Source: Bordetella genomosp. 5 (GTDB taxonomy: Bacteria; Pseudomonadota; Gammaproteobacteria; Burkholderiales; Burkholderiaceae_B). From it: a stretch of 64,000 bases of DNA. Both the position numbers and the translations under genes were made by a program. Positions 1-8,468 of this stretch are shown one piece after another. The stretch is from positions 1 through 64,000 of the forward strand of contig NZ_NEVN01000013.1 in NCBI RefSeq assembly GCF_002261475.1. The letters are read 5' to 3'. The first letter of the stretch is position 1, and the number at the start of each line of letters is the position of its first letter. Under the pieces are notes generated by a model. It had not been told where the DNA came from. It searched no databases and worked only from the letters and a program-made list of their open reading frames with translations.

Positions 1-9
1 CTTGGTCAT
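1..9 (-). CDS. Start of a leftward gene (only 3 codons in window)
   Basis: An ATG on the minus strand at position 9 is preceded by GGAG with a spacing of about 7 nt (minus-strand text GGAGAACAGAC then ATG), so a leftward gene probably begins here and runs off the window. Only Met-Thr-Lys is visible, so no function can be given. Confidence 0.4.
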
Positions 10-288
10 GTCTGTTCTCCGGTTCGGTTGAGGGGCGCGGGGTTGAGTGGGGCGCCGTTTGCAGGTCTGCGTCGTTGCGTCGCTGCCATGAACAGAACTT
101 TAAAGAACAGGACGAAAGCCCGGTAGATGGTGAAAATTCGCCTCAACGTTCTATTTAAAGAACGACGGGCGCGCAGGCCGAAGAACCGGTGCGACCGGGC
201 GGCCGAAAAAGGAAAGGCTCATGCCCCGGTGCCCGCGCAGAGCCACGCTGCGGCGGGCACCGCCCCAGGATGCGGAATCAGGCCGCCC

Positions 289-360
289 GGCGAATGTTCC
301 GGCGAATGTTCCGGCGAATGTTCCGGTGAACGTTCCGGCGGGGGCTCGGGCGGGGGTTCG
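289..360. repeat. Six 12-bp tandem repeat units
   Basis: Three identical units GGCGAATGTTCC (289-324) are followed by a two-base variant (325-336) and two more divergent units that keep the 12-bp period (337-360). They lie in the non-coding 3' flank of the gene ending at 403. A replication-slippage minisatellite is the simplest reading. Confidence 0.85.
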
Positions 361-372
361 AGCGGATGTCGT

Positions 373-399
373 GCGGCCACCGCATATGGCGGTGGCCGC
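373..399 (-). terminator. Possible terminator hairpin
   Basis: Perfect 11-bp inverted repeat (GCGGCCACCGC, 5-nt loop, GCGGTGGCCGC) starting 3 nt past the stop codon of the minus-strand gene ending at 403. No T-tract follows, so intrinsic termination is uncertain. Confidence 0.4.
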
Positions 400-402
400 G
401 CA

Positions 403-1113
403 TCAGGGCCGCGCGGCCGGCGGTTGGAAGCTCACCCGGGACGCGCCATCCACGCGTTCCTGCCAGAAGAACACCACGTGGCCGGAGGATGCGGCGCCCG
501 ACGGAGCGCCGCCCGACGGAGCGCCGCCCGACGGTACGCCGCTCACACCGATGCGCCAGTAAGGCGTCGCGCCGAAGCCGATCGAGCCCGGCGGGTGCGC
601 ATACTGGTTGTAGCAGCCCACATACATGGGCTCCGTGGAGCGCGCCCGGTTCGCCACGCGGATCACCAGATCACGGTGACGCTGATCCGCGCCGCGCGGC
701 GCCACCACGCTGAGCGGCGTATAACGCGCCGATGCAAAGTGCGTGCGCACGGCATCGCGGAACTCCGCGTCGATCGCCGCCCCGATGCGCTGGCGCGTCG
801 CGGCATCGTCGCTCGCGCCTCGACCGCCGAGTTGCGTCACGCGCTCATCCGCCGCACGGCAGATCGCCTGCACCTGATCCACCAGCGCGGTCTGCAGCCC
901 GGACAATGATTGCGCGCGCAACAAATTGCCCGCCACGAGCCCGCCTGCCCCGGCCAGCAGCAGTCCGGTGGCCACGCGGGGGCACCATCGGGGCAATGCC
1001 GCCCCGCGCGCACGCAGCACCCACACGGCGACCAGACCGTGCAGCGCCGCGACGGCCAGCACGAAGCAGGCCACATTCCAGAAATGGGCGGCAACCAGCG
1101 TCGTGAGGCTCAT
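403..1113 (-). CDS. Hypothetical membrane-anchored protein
   Basis: 236 aa. The start at 1113 overlaps the stop of the upstream gene as ATGA, which indicates translational coupling. The N-terminus (MSLTTLVAAHFWNVACF...) has one hydrophobic segment at about residues 8-29 and another at about 40-60; the rest looks soluble, probably periplasmic. Near the C-terminus three near-identical 15-bp direct repeats (about 490-535) encode a Pro-Ser-Gly-Gly-Ala repeat. The family is not recognised. The 97 in-frame codons upstream of 1113 belong to the neighbour read in another frame. It probably works with the upstream membrane protein. Confidence 0.65.
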   Translation of the reverse strand: MSLTTLVAAHFWNVACFVLAVAALHGLVAVWVLRARGAALPRWCPRVATGLLLAGAGGLVAGNLLRAQSLSGLQTALVDQVQAICRAADERVTQLGGRGASDDAATRQRIGAAIDAEFRDAVRTHFASARYTPLSVVAPRGADQRHRDLVIRVANRARSTEPMYVGCYNQYAHPPGSIGFGATPYWRIGVSGVPSGGAPSGGAPSGAASSGHVVFFWQERVDGASRVSFQPPAARP

Positions 1114-1544
1114 GACACCGCCCCCTGCCCCACGCGCCGATACATCGACAGGGCGAGTGCGACCAGCGCCACGAAGGTCAGGCTGGTCGCCGCCGCCATG
1201 AGAAAGAGCGGTGTCAGGTTCCACGCCCCGAGGTAGTCCGCGTAGACGGCTGCACCCCGCGGCGCGAGGTCGCTCGCGCGCAGCAGATCCAGGTCGGCAT
1301 ACAAGCGCGACCACATCGCCACCGCGACGGCGCCATGGGCCCAGACGCCCAACTGGAATCGCATCGCATAGACGAAGGCCAGCGCGGCCAGGCAGCCGGC
1401 CCAATGCAGCAGTAGCTGAGCGCCGCTATTGATCTGCAGCCGCGCGAAAGGCAGGCTGACTGCCCACACCGCCACCACGACGAGCAACGCCGCCACGATG
1501 CCGAGCGGCACGGAAAGAGGATGGAGATACCGTTGTCTGCGCAT
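1110..1544 (-). CDS. Hypothetical four-helix membrane protein
   Basis: About 144 aa from the MRRQRYLHPLS start. Hydrophobic segments at roughly residues 12-33, 42-61, 66-82 and 110-135 suggest a small polytopic inner-membrane protein. It overlaps the next gene by 4 nt (ATGA). An alternative start lies at 1571 (MTGFVIVAR). A TTATAGT string just upstream of 1544 could be a -10 element, in which case the message would have a very short leader. The function is not recognised. Confidence 0.6.
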   Translation of the reverse strand: MRRQRYLHPLSVPLGIVAALLVVVAVWAVSLPFARLQINSGAQLLLHWAGCLAALAFVYAMRFQLGVWAHGAVAVAMWSRLYADLDLLRASDLAPRGAAVYADYLGAWNLTPLFLMAAATSLTFVALVALALSMYRRVGQGAVS

Positions 1545-1568
1545 GCGGGCCACTATAACGAATCCCGT

Positions 1569-1680
1569 CATGCGCCCATTGCGCACATCGCACCGCCCGA
1601 GGCTCTCATGCGCCCATGGCGCGCATCGCACCGCCCGAGGCTTCATACGCCCATGGCGCGCATCGCACCGCCCGAGGCTC
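1569..1680. repeat. Three tandem ~37-bp repeats
   Basis: Units begin at 1569, 1607 and 1644, each of the form CATGCGCCCATGGCGCGCAT followed by CGCACCGCCCGAGGCT. Copies 2 and 3 are nearly identical and copy 1 has a few changes. They fill the space upstream of the minus-strand membrane gene (1110-1544) and downstream of psiF. They are too few, and spaced too closely, to be a CRISPR array. Confidence 0.85.
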
Positions 1681-1740
1681 GCGCAGCGGCGCCGCCGCCG
1701 GCCGGCGGACGCCGGCCAGCGACCCCGTCAGCCAGCGGCC

Positions 1741-2073
1741 TCACGCGCCTTTCAGGCAGGTACTCATGAAGGTTTTGCGCTTGTCGCCCGCCAGCGATTG
1801 GGCACTGGCCTTGGCATTGCAGTCCTTCATGCGCTGCTGTTGCGGCGTGAGCGCCTTGGCCGGCGCGGTCTCGCCCTTGAGGCAACTGCTCATGTAGGTC
1901 TTGCGCTCATCACCGGTCTTGCCGGTAGCCGACTGGTTGCATTCGGCCATGCGCTTTTGCTGTGGGGTGAGTTCTTTGGCGGGCGCGGCGGTCTGAGCGA
2001 CGGCGGCGGTGCCGTGTGCGAGGGTAAGGCCCAGACACAGGCCGGCGGCGATGCTGAACGTGCGGAAAGACAT
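1741..2073 (-). CDS. psiF: PsiF-repeat protein
   Basis: 110 aa, secreted. The start at 2073 is set by GGGAGG 7 nt upstream and by the signal peptide beginning MSFRTFSIAAGLCLGL and ending near AVAQT. The mature part has two PsiF repeats of the form ELTPQQ.RM..CN..A.....(G)DERK.(Y/F)M..CLKG, at about residues 36-70 and 74-109, each with two Cys that probably form a disulfide. PsiF (phosphate-starvation-inducible) is the E. coli family name; its biochemical role is unknown. No PhoB box was looked for systematically. Confidence 0.85.
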   Translation of the reverse strand: MSFRTFSIAAGLCLGLTLAHGTAAVAQTAAPAKELTPQQKRMAECNQSATGKTGDERKTYMSSCLKGETAPAKALTPQQQRMKDCNAKASAQSLAGDKRKTFMSTCLKGA

Positions 2074-2318
2074 GGCATTCCTCCCTGGCACCGGCTGCGC
2101 GCGACCGGCGTGCGACGCGGTGCGAATGACGCCGGCCAGCCTCCACCGGCGGCTCAATCTTCGGTCAAACCACCGCGCCCGACAAGCATCTTCGCGCGCG
2201 CTGACAACGGAGCTTCCCAAATGCCGACAAACCTGGCGACAAACGTTACGGTTTCGCGGCTTGTCCGCCAGCCGGGCCCACCGGTAAGGTGAATTCGTCG
2301 CAGCCACCGGAACCGACC

Positions 2319-2654
2319 ATGAAAACGCGTTTTGCCGCCCTGCTTCTCACCCTCGCCGCAGCCACCGCGGGCGCCCAGAGCCTGCCCTACGGGGTCAATG
2401 TGGGCAATCTGGAAGCCGTGCGCGACACGAACACCTCCCAGACCACCATCACCGGCACCTATTCGAACCTCGGCGCCAAGCGCATCGAGCGCGCCGAAGT
2501 GGAGTTCGCCCTGTACGACGCCGATGGCCGCGAGATCGGCCGGGTCAGCGACAAGACCGACAAACCGCTCGAGCCGGGCGAGGTCTGGCAGTTCCGCGCC
2601 GCCACGCCGCTGAGCTTCTCGCGCTTCACGGCGATGCACGTCCGCGCCGAATAA
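2319..2654 (+). CDS. Secreted FxLYD-domain protein
   Basis: 111 aa. The signal peptide (MKTRFAALLLTLAAATAGAQ) is followed by one immunoglobulin-like FxLYD domain; the diagnostic FALYDADG lies at about residues 67-74. Domains of this kind are found in exported proteins of unknown partner. The chosen ATG gives a proper signal peptide; an in-frame GTG at 2289 would add 10 unlikely residues. A weak inverted repeat (CCTTT/AAAGG) follows the stop codon. Confidence 0.75.
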   Translation: MKTRFAALLLTLAAATAGAQSLPYGVNVGNLEAVRDTNTSQTTITGTYSNLGAKRIERAEVEFALYDADGREIGRVSDKTDKPLEPGEVWQFRAATPLSFSRFTAMHVRAE

Positions 2655-2857
2655 CCCTTTGTTAATAAAGGTTATTGCGCGATCTGGCCAAGCCGTTGTA
2701 AGGCCGTTGTGGGAAAATTCACCTGCTCCCGCGTACCGGCGCAGGTTTTCTGGCGAGGTCTTGCTCGCGCGCCGTCGGTGCCTGCCTTACATGCAGGTCA
2801 GGCGACCGGCCCATCCGGGCCGCCGCCGGCGGGCAACGAACTCCAGGAAGGACCATC

Positions 2858-3508
2858 ATGTTTCCCAAAAGACTGACCGACGGCTATCAGGCGTTCCTGC
2901 AAGGCCGCTTCGATAGCGAACGCGCCCGCTACCAAGCCCTGGCCGAAAAAGGCCAAACCCCCGAGATCCTGGTGATCGGCTGTTGCGACTCCCGTGTCGC
3001 GCCCGAAACGATCTTCGATGCCGGCCCCGGCGAGTTGTTCGTGGTGCGCAACGTGGCCAACCTGGTGCCGCCTTGCGATCCCGACTCCGAGTCCTCGTAC
3101 CACGGCACCAGCGCCGCGATCGAATTCGCGGTCAACGGCCTGAACGTCAAGCACATCGTGGTGTTGGGCCATGCGTCGTGCGGCGGCATCCGCTCGTTCT
3201 ACGACGAATCGCAGCCGCTGTCGAAGATGGACTTCATCGGCAAGTGGATGTCGCAGATCGCCCCCGTGGCCGAGCGCCTGGGCGCCACCACCGGCGACCG
3301 CGACAAGGACATCAAGCGCATGGAACTGGCCGTGGTCGAGCACAGCCTGAACAACCTGATGACCTTCCCCTCGATCCGCCGCCGCGTCGAAAGCGGCGCG
3401 CTGCAGCTGCACGGCACGTATTTCGGCGTGGCCACCGGCCTGCTGTTCGTGCGCGATCCGGCCACCGGCGAATTCTCGCCCTGCCTCGAAGCGCCGATCG
3501 CAAACTGA
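2858..3508 (+). CDS. can: Beta-class carbonic anhydrase
   Basis: 216 aa, close to the E. coli Can length. It interconverts CO2 and bicarbonate in the cytoplasm. Zinc ligands are visible: Cys43 with the Asp44/Arg46 dyad in CDSR, and His105 and Cys108 in GHASCGG. The start is supported by AGGAAGG about 7 nt upstream. It is monocistronic, with about 200 nt upstream and a convergent amidase gene downstream. Confidence 0.95.
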   Translation: MFPKRLTDGYQAFLQGRFDSERARYQALAEKGQTPEILVIGCCDSRVAPETIFDAGPGELFVVRNVANLVPPCDPDSESSYHGTSAAIEFAVNGLNVKHIVVLGHASCGGIRSFYDESQPLSKMDFIGKWMSQIAPVAERLGATTGDRDKDIKRMELAVVEHSLNNLMTFPSIRRRVESGALQLHGTYFGVATGLLFVRDPATGEFSPCLEAPIAN

Positions 3509-3596
3509 TCGCGCGACGCGCGACCCGTCTTGCCCTGACAGCCGGGGCGGGCGGGTCCTTCGGGCTCCCCCCTCCCGCACGCCCCGGCCCGGGCAA

Positions 3597-5015
3597 TCAG
3601 TCGAGTCCGAACGCGCGCAGATCCGGCGTGCGGCGATGCCAGTCGCTCACGCCCTGGAACGCGATGCCGATGCGGCCGAGCGTGGCTTCGTCGAACGGCT
3701 TGCCCAGCAGTTGCACCGCGACCGGCAGGCCGTGTTCGCCATGGCCCGCCGGCAGCGATAAGCCGCAGGCGCCCAGGAAATTTCCGGCGCGCGAAAACGC
3801 CGCGAGCGGGGTGGCGTTTTCGTCGACCTCGTCGAGGCGGCGTGCCTCGAACGGCAGCGCCGGCGTGAGCAGCGCATCGTATTGCGCCATCCATTGCTGC
3901 CAGCGCGCGCGCGTCTGCGCGTGTTCGCGCAAGGCCTCGAGATAATCCGCCGCGCTGAGCGACTTGCCACCCAGCACGCGGGCACGCACGTATTGCCCGA
4001 TAGGCAGTCCGGCATCCTCGATATAGGCGCGATGCAGCGCATACGCCTCGGCCGCGATGATGCGTCCATTGGCGAGCATCATCGCGTGAAAGTCGAACGG
4101 CACGTCGCACTCGAACACCTCGGCGCCCAGCCCGCTGAGCACCGCGCGCGCATCGCTCACGGCACGCGTGATGGCCGGGGTGACCGCGATGGGGTAGGCC
4201 TCGGGCGGCATCACGGCGATCCGCATGCCTGCCAGCGGCGCGGCGCTGTCGCGCGGCAGCTCGATGCGAAACGGCGGCGCGCCGAGCGTCACGGGATCCG
4301 CGGCGTCCGGGCCGGCGAGCGCCTGCGTGATCAGCATCGCATCGCGCACATCGCGCGTGAGCGGCCCGATCGAATCGAGCGTCTGCGACAGCGCCACCGC
4401 GCCATCGCGGCTGATGACGCCGCAGGTGGTCTTGAGGCCGGTGATGCCATTGAGTGCCGCCGGGATACGCACCGAGCCGCCGGTGTCGGAGCCGATCGCC
4501 GCCGGCGCCAGCCCCGCCGCCACGGCCACGCCGGATCCGCTCGACGATCCGCCCGGCACGCGATGCGCCTGGGCGTCCCAGGGGTTGCGCGGGGTGCCCA
4601 TCACGGGATTGGTGCCCCAGCCGCCGAACGCGAACTCCACCATATGCGTCTTGCCCAGCACGACCATGCCGGCCTGCACGAGACGGTGCGCCACGACGCC
4701 GGTGGCCTCGCTGGCGCGCTCGAGCCAGGCCTGCGAGCCTGCCGTGGTCATCGTGCCGCGCACTTCGCACAGATCCTTGAGCGCGATCGGCAGGCCATCG
4801 AGCGGACCCAGCGTGTAGCCGCGCGCGCGCCGGTCATCGGCGGCCTGCGCCAGCGCCAGGGCACCCTCCGCATCGACGGACACGTAGGCGTGCAACGCCG
4901 CGTTGCCGCGTTCGATGCGATCGAGATACAGCCGCGCCAATTCCACGGCGCTGAAGCGGCCGCTCGCCAATCCTTCGGCCAGCACGGACAGGCTGGCATA
5001 GGCTAGTTCTGACAT
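3597..5015 (-). CDS. Amidase-signature family hydrolase
   Basis: 472 aa. It hydrolyses an amide bond of an unknown small substrate. The amidase-signature Ser-cisSer-Lys triad is intact: Lys80 (GLPIALKD), cis-Ser157 (GGSSSGSG) and nucleophile Ser181 (DTGGSVRIPA). The C-terminal half is divergent, as usual for AtzF/GatA-like amidases. It is not GatA: no gatB or gatC lies nearby. It is followed upstream on the same strand by a Liv-type binding protein (5091-6323) and lies in the same neighbourhood as a full Liv importer, so the enzyme probably processes the imported compound. Confidence 0.9.
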   Translation of the reverse strand: MSELAYASLSVLAEGLASGRFSAVELARLYLDRIERGNAALHAYVSVDAEGALALAQAADDRRARGYTLGPLDGLPIALKDLCEVRGTMTTAGSQAWLERASEATGVVAHRLVQAGMVVLGKTHMVEFAFGGWGTNPVMGTPRNPWDAQAHRVPGGSSSGSGVAVAAGLAPAAIGSDTGGSVRIPAALNGITGLKTTCGVISRDGAVALSQTLDSIGPLTRDVRDAMLITQALAGPDAADPVTLGAPPFRIELPRDSAAPLAGMRIAVMPPEAYPIAVTPAITRAVSDARAVLSGLGAEVFECDVPFDFHAMMLANGRIIAAEAYALHRAYIEDAGLPIGQYVRARVLGGKSLSAADYLEALREHAQTRARWQQWMAQYDALLTPALPFEARRLDEVDENATPLAAFSRAGNFLGACGLSLPAGHGEHGLPVAVQLLGKPFDEATLGRIGIAFQGVSDWHRRTPDLRAFGLD

Positions 5016-5090
5016 GTTTTCCTCATTGAGTCGGCGCTGGCCGCACTCGTGATGCGGCCAGCGCCAGGGAACGCGGCGTCCGGTACGGAC

Positions 5091-6323
5091 TCAGCGCTTG
5101 TTCCAGGCGGGGGCCGGGTACACGGCCTTCTCGACCGCGACGTCCTGCGGCCACACCGGCACCATGCCCTTGCCGGGCAGCAGCTGCACCACGGGGAACG
5201 GCATCTGCAACTGCTTGCCGGTCTCGTCGATCGCATAGGGGCCGGCCATCACCGTGACCTTGCCCGACAGGTCCATCGAGGCCTGCTTGAGCGCCGCCGC
5301 GTCGGTCGAGCCGGCCTTCTTCACGATCTCTTCGGTCAGGGCGCCCGCGCCATAGGCCAGCGCGGTCTGGAAATCGGGCGGGAACTCGGCCTTCGGGAAC
5401 AGACGATCGTAGGCCTGCGCGAACTGCTCGCGCGTGAGGCCCGCATCGACCTTCCAGTTGATCGACGGGTGATAGTTGGTGTGGCTGAAGATGTAGTTGG
5501 AGTCCGCGCCGATCGCCTGGAATTGCGGCGTCGAGGCATACACCATGAACACGTACGGGAACGTGATGTCGAGCTGCTTCATCTGGCGCGTCATGCTGAT
5601 CAGGTCGCCTTCATACGAAGTCGGGATCAGCGCTTCGGCGCCCATGGCCTTGGCCTTCTGCAACAGCGTGCTGAAATCTTTTTGTCCCTTGGGGTATTTT
5701 TCGTAGAGCACCACGTCCATATTCAGACGCTTGGCGTGCGCACGGCCGCCATCGGCCAGGCCCGCCGGGAACGGCTCGTCGGCGTAGAGCAGCGCGACCT
5801 TCTTCACGCCCAGATTGTTGGCCAGCTCCATCGGCGCGCGCAGCATGGACGACACCGGCATCTGGGTGCCCGACACCATGTTCTTGAAGCCCTGCTTGTA
5901 GAGATCGTCGCTCGCGGCGGACCACACCATCAGGTACTTGCCCAGGCGCTCGGTCACGGTGCCCGCCGCCGCCGTCAGCGTGGAACCGAACGGCGCAAAC
6001 ACCAGATCCACTTTTTCATCGACAATCAGGCGTTCGTAGACGCGGGTGACCATCTGTTTGTCGCTGCGGTCATCGAGCTTGACCAGTTCGACCGGATACT
6101 TCTTGCCCTTGATCTCGATGCCGCCGCGGCGGTTCACATCATCGACCCACACCTCCACGCCCCGCACACCCGATTGCGAGGCGAGCGCGAAGCTGCCCGT
6201 CGACGAGACGGTCATGCCGATGCGCACCTTGTCGCTGTTCTGCGCCGAACCCAGGGCGGGCGTGAGCGCGGCGGCCGCCAGCAACAGCGCGGGCAGACGG
6301 GATAACCACGGACTTCTGGACAT
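5091..6323 (-). CDS. Branched-chain amino-acid-type ABC transporter binding protein
   Basis: 410 aa periplasmic type-1 binding protein (LivJ/LivK/AmiC fold, Peripla_BP_6). The start at 6323 is fixed by AAGGAG 7 nt upstream and a signal peptide (MSRSPWLSRLPALLLAAAALTPALGSAQ). The mature protein starts with the typical KVRIGMTVSSTGSFAL. It lies 75 nt upstream of the amidase gene on the same strand and diverges from a LysR gene; the permeases and ATPases are on the other strand beyond it. The ligand cannot be deduced, but an amide or amino-acid derivative fits the amidase neighbour. Confidence 0.9.
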   Translation of the reverse strand: MSRSPWLSRLPALLLAAAALTPALGSAQNSDKVRIGMTVSSTGSFALASQSGVRGVEVWVDDVNRRGGIEIKGKKYPVELVKLDDRSDKQMVTRVYERLIVDEKVDLVFAPFGSTLTAAAGTVTERLGKYLMVWSAASDDLYKQGFKNMVSGTQMPVSSMLRAPMELANNLGVKKVALLYADEPFPAGLADGGRAHAKRLNMDVVLYEKYPKGQKDFSTLLQKAKAMGAEALIPTSYEGDLISMTRQMKQLDITFPYVFMVYASTPQFQAIGADSNYIFSHTNYHPSINWKVDAGLTREQFAQAYDRLFPKAEFPPDFQTALAYGAGALTEEIVKKAGSTDAAALKQASMDLSGKVTVMAGPYAIDETGKQLQMPFPVVQLLPGKGMVPVWPQDVAVEKAVYPAPAWNKR

Positions 6324-6389
6324 AGGAAAACTCCTTGAATTGCACAAAAGGGGAGATACCGACAGGCCCGCCGCACTGGGCAAACCGCA

Positions 6390-6414
6390 AATCTGCGTCA
6401 TGTTTGCGCAGATT
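6390..6414. promoter_or_regulatory. Palindromic operator between divergent genes
   Basis: Perfect 8-bp inverted repeat AATCTGCG-N9-CGCAGATT, midway between the binding-protein gene (minus) and the LysR gene (plus). Position, arm length and the T-N11-A-like layout fit a LysR-type autoregulatory and activation site. Confidence 0.6.
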
Positions 6415-6453
6415 GGCAAATAGCGTATAACAAATAGGCATGGAGCGCACGCC

Positions 6454-7365
6454 TTGAATAAACTCAACTATCGCCAGACCGAAATGCTGTGGGCCATCGT
6501 GGTCGCGGGCTCCATCAGCGGGGCAGCGCGATTGCTCGGCATCAGCCAGCCGGCGGTCAGCCGCATGCTGGCCACCACCGAAAAGCAACTGGGACTGAAC
6601 CTGTTCGAACGCGTGCGAGGCCGGCTCCAGCCCACCGCCGAGGTCCACGCCCTTTTCGAAGAGATCGAGAAAACCCAGCGCATGATGCAGCGGGTCAATG
6701 ACCTGGCGGATGCCCTGGCCGGCCACGGCGCGGGCGTGCTGCGCCTCACCTCGATCCCCAGCCTGGCGCAGTTCCTGGTGCCCCGCGCGGTGGCGCGCTT
6801 CCAGGGCCGGCGCGCCGACGTGCTGCTGCGCCTCAATACCAACGCGCTGCCGCACCTGATCCCCGACGTGCTCAATGGCGAGGCCGATCTGGGCCTGGTG
6901 GTGATGCAGACCGAGCACCCCTTCATGACCACCATCCCGCTGCACACGGGCCGCATGGTGGCGGCGATCCCGCGCGAGCACCCGCTGGCGAGCCACGCGC
7001 AGGTCAGCCTGCACGACCTCTCGCCTTATCCGCACATCGTCGTGGGCACGCGGATGCCCTTCGGCATGCTGGTCACCAACGCCTTCGAGCAGGCGGGCCT
7101 GCCCTGCCGCATGTGCGCCGACGTGCCCTGGAGCCAGCTGGCCTGCGCGCTGGTCAATGCCGGCACGGGCATCGCGATCATCGACGAATTCACCGTCATG
7201 CAGAACCACTGGCCCGACGTGACCATCGTGCCGCTGGCCGACGACATCCCGCTGCACGTGACCGCCGTGCACGCCAGCAACCGCCCGCTGCCCCGCATCG
7301 CCGCCGAGTTCATCGACGACCTGCGAGTGGTGCTGAACGCCTCTTTCGGCAATAAGTTGGGGTAA
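6454..7365 (+). CDS. LysR-family regulator (TTG start)
   Basis: 303 aa. An N-terminal winged HTH (about residues 5-62; SGAARLLGISQPAVSRMLA) is followed by a periplasmic-binding-fold effector domain. The best start is TTG at 6454 with GGAG 9 nt upstream: the ATG at 6440 is closed by a stop after five codons, and the next ATG would remove part of the first helix. It lies between the divergent binding-protein gene and the liv permease operon and presumably controls both in response to the imported substrate. Confidence 0.9.
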   Translation: MNKLNYRQTEMLWAIVVAGSISGAARLLGISQPAVSRMLATTEKQLGLNLFERVRGRLQPTAEVHALFEEIEKTQRMMQRVNDLADALAGHGAGVLRLTSIPSLAQFLVPRAVARFQGRRADVLLRLNTNALPHLIPDVLNGEADLGLVVMQTEHPFMTTIPLHTGRMVAAIPREHPLASHAQVSLHDLSPYPHIVVGTRMPFGMLVTNAFEQAGLPCRMCADVPWSQLACALVNAGTGIAIIDEFTVMQNHWPDVTIVPLADDIPLHVTAVHASNRPLPRIAAEFIDDLRVVLNASFGNKLG

Positions 7366-7465
7366 ACACTTAACACCAAGTTATGGCCTTGATGGGCTGA
7401 CCTGTTCATAATCCGTTCAAACGACACGGCCACGCTTTTCCCACCGCACCAAGAGGGATAGAGAC

Positions 7466-8458
7466 ATGAGCAGCAGCCCCGACGCGCTGGCAGGCAACCC
7501 GCCCGCCCGCGCGCAGGACCAACGCGTCCTGCGCCTGCGCACCCGCATCGCCATCTCAGTTTTCGTTTTGCTGGCCGCCGCCCTGGCGGTCGTACCGGCG
7601 TCCACCACCAATATCTCGTTCGCGTTCTACCTGATGCTCTGGGTCACGCTCGCGAGCGCCATGAACATCTGCGTGGGCTTCACGGGCTACCTGCCTTTCG
7701 GCTACGTGGTGTTCTACGGCGTGGGTTCCTACGCCACGGGCATCTGCTACAAGGTCCTGCAGTGGCCGATGCTGCCCTCTCTGCTGGTGGCGGGCGCGGT
7801 GGGCGTGCTGGTCTCCCTGCTCTTCGCGCCCACGCTGCGCCTGCGCGGCGTGTACTTCGGCATCGTGAGCCTGGCGCTGGCCACCATCATGAGGCTGCTG
7901 ATCTCGAATCTGCCGCAGGACTTCACCGGCGGCAGCATGGGACTGATCCTCGCCAGCGCCAACAATCCCGTGCACAGCTACTACGCGATGCTCGCCGTGA
8001 TGGCCGCCACGCTGGCCACCGTGACCTGGCTGTCGATCTCGCCGCTGGGCAAGGCACTCAAGGCCATCCGCGACGACGACGCCGCGGCCGCCTGCATCGG
8101 CATCCACGTGCCCCACACGCGCCTGAAGGCCTGGATGCTGGCCGCGCTGTTTCCGGCGCTCGCCGGCGGCGTGGAGGCCTGGTACACGAACGTGGTCGAC
8201 CCCGAGTACGCCTTTCATGTCCTGATCACGGCCAAGAGCATCATCTATGCGATGGCGGGCGGCTTCGGCACCATCCTCGGCCCGGTGATCGGCACGCTGG
8301 CACTGGTGGGCGTCGACCACCTGATCTGGCAGAAATTCCCGGTGCTCAACCTGCTGCTGCTCGGCCTGGTGATCGTGCTGCTGATGCTGTTCCTGCCGCG
8401 CGGCATCGTGGGCAGCCTGCTCAAGCGCTATCCCAATCTGCGCCGCTACATCGCCTGA
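7466..8458 (+). CDS. livM: LivM-type ABC permease
   Basis: 330 aa inner-membrane permease with about 9-10 hydrophobic segments. The family loop GKALKAIRDDDAAAACIGI, which contacts the ATPases, lies at about residues 196-214, and the YAMAGGFGTILGPVIG stretch near 265-280 is typical of LivM. It starts 100 nt after the LysR gene and is the first gene of livM-livH-livG-livF. The N-terminus carries about 25 hydrophilic residues before the first helix. Confidence 0.92.
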   Translation: MSSSPDALAGNPPARAQDQRVLRLRTRIAISVFVLLAAALAVVPASTTNISFAFYLMLWVTLASAMNICVGFTGYLPFGYVVFYGVGSYATGICYKVLQWPMLPSLLVAGAVGVLVSLLFAPTLRLRGVYFGIVSLALATIMRLLISNLPQDFTGGSMGLILASANNPVHSYYAMLAVMAATLATVTWLSISPLGKALKAIRDDDAAAACIGIHVPHTRLKAWMLAALFPALAGGVEAWYTNVVDPEYAFHVLITAKSIIYAMAGGFGTILGPVIGTLALVGVDHLIWQKFPVLNLLLLGLVIVLLMLFLPRGIVGSLLKRYPNLRRYIA

Positions 8459-8468
8459 AGGAAGCCTC

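Larger units (their letters stand above)
10..402. other. Intergenic region with 12-bp tandem repeats and a hairpin
   Basis: No convincing gene. The stretch should hold the promoter of the leftward gene starting at position 9 and the 3' region of the minus-strand gene ending at 403. It carries six 12-bp repeat units (289-360) and an 11-bp-stem hairpin (373-399), listed separately. Confidence 0.6.

Noticed and set aside
1569-1680. CRISPR array
   Set aside because: The 37-bp units follow each other without spacers and are only three in number.
2651-2675. Terminator after the FxLYD gene
   Set aside because: The stem CCTTT/AAAGG is only 5 bp, AT-rich and without a T-run.
3882-5006. Plus-strand 374-codon frame opposite the amidase gene
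   Set aside because: Its complement contains the full amidase catalytic triad; the frame itself is Arg/His-rich without domain features.
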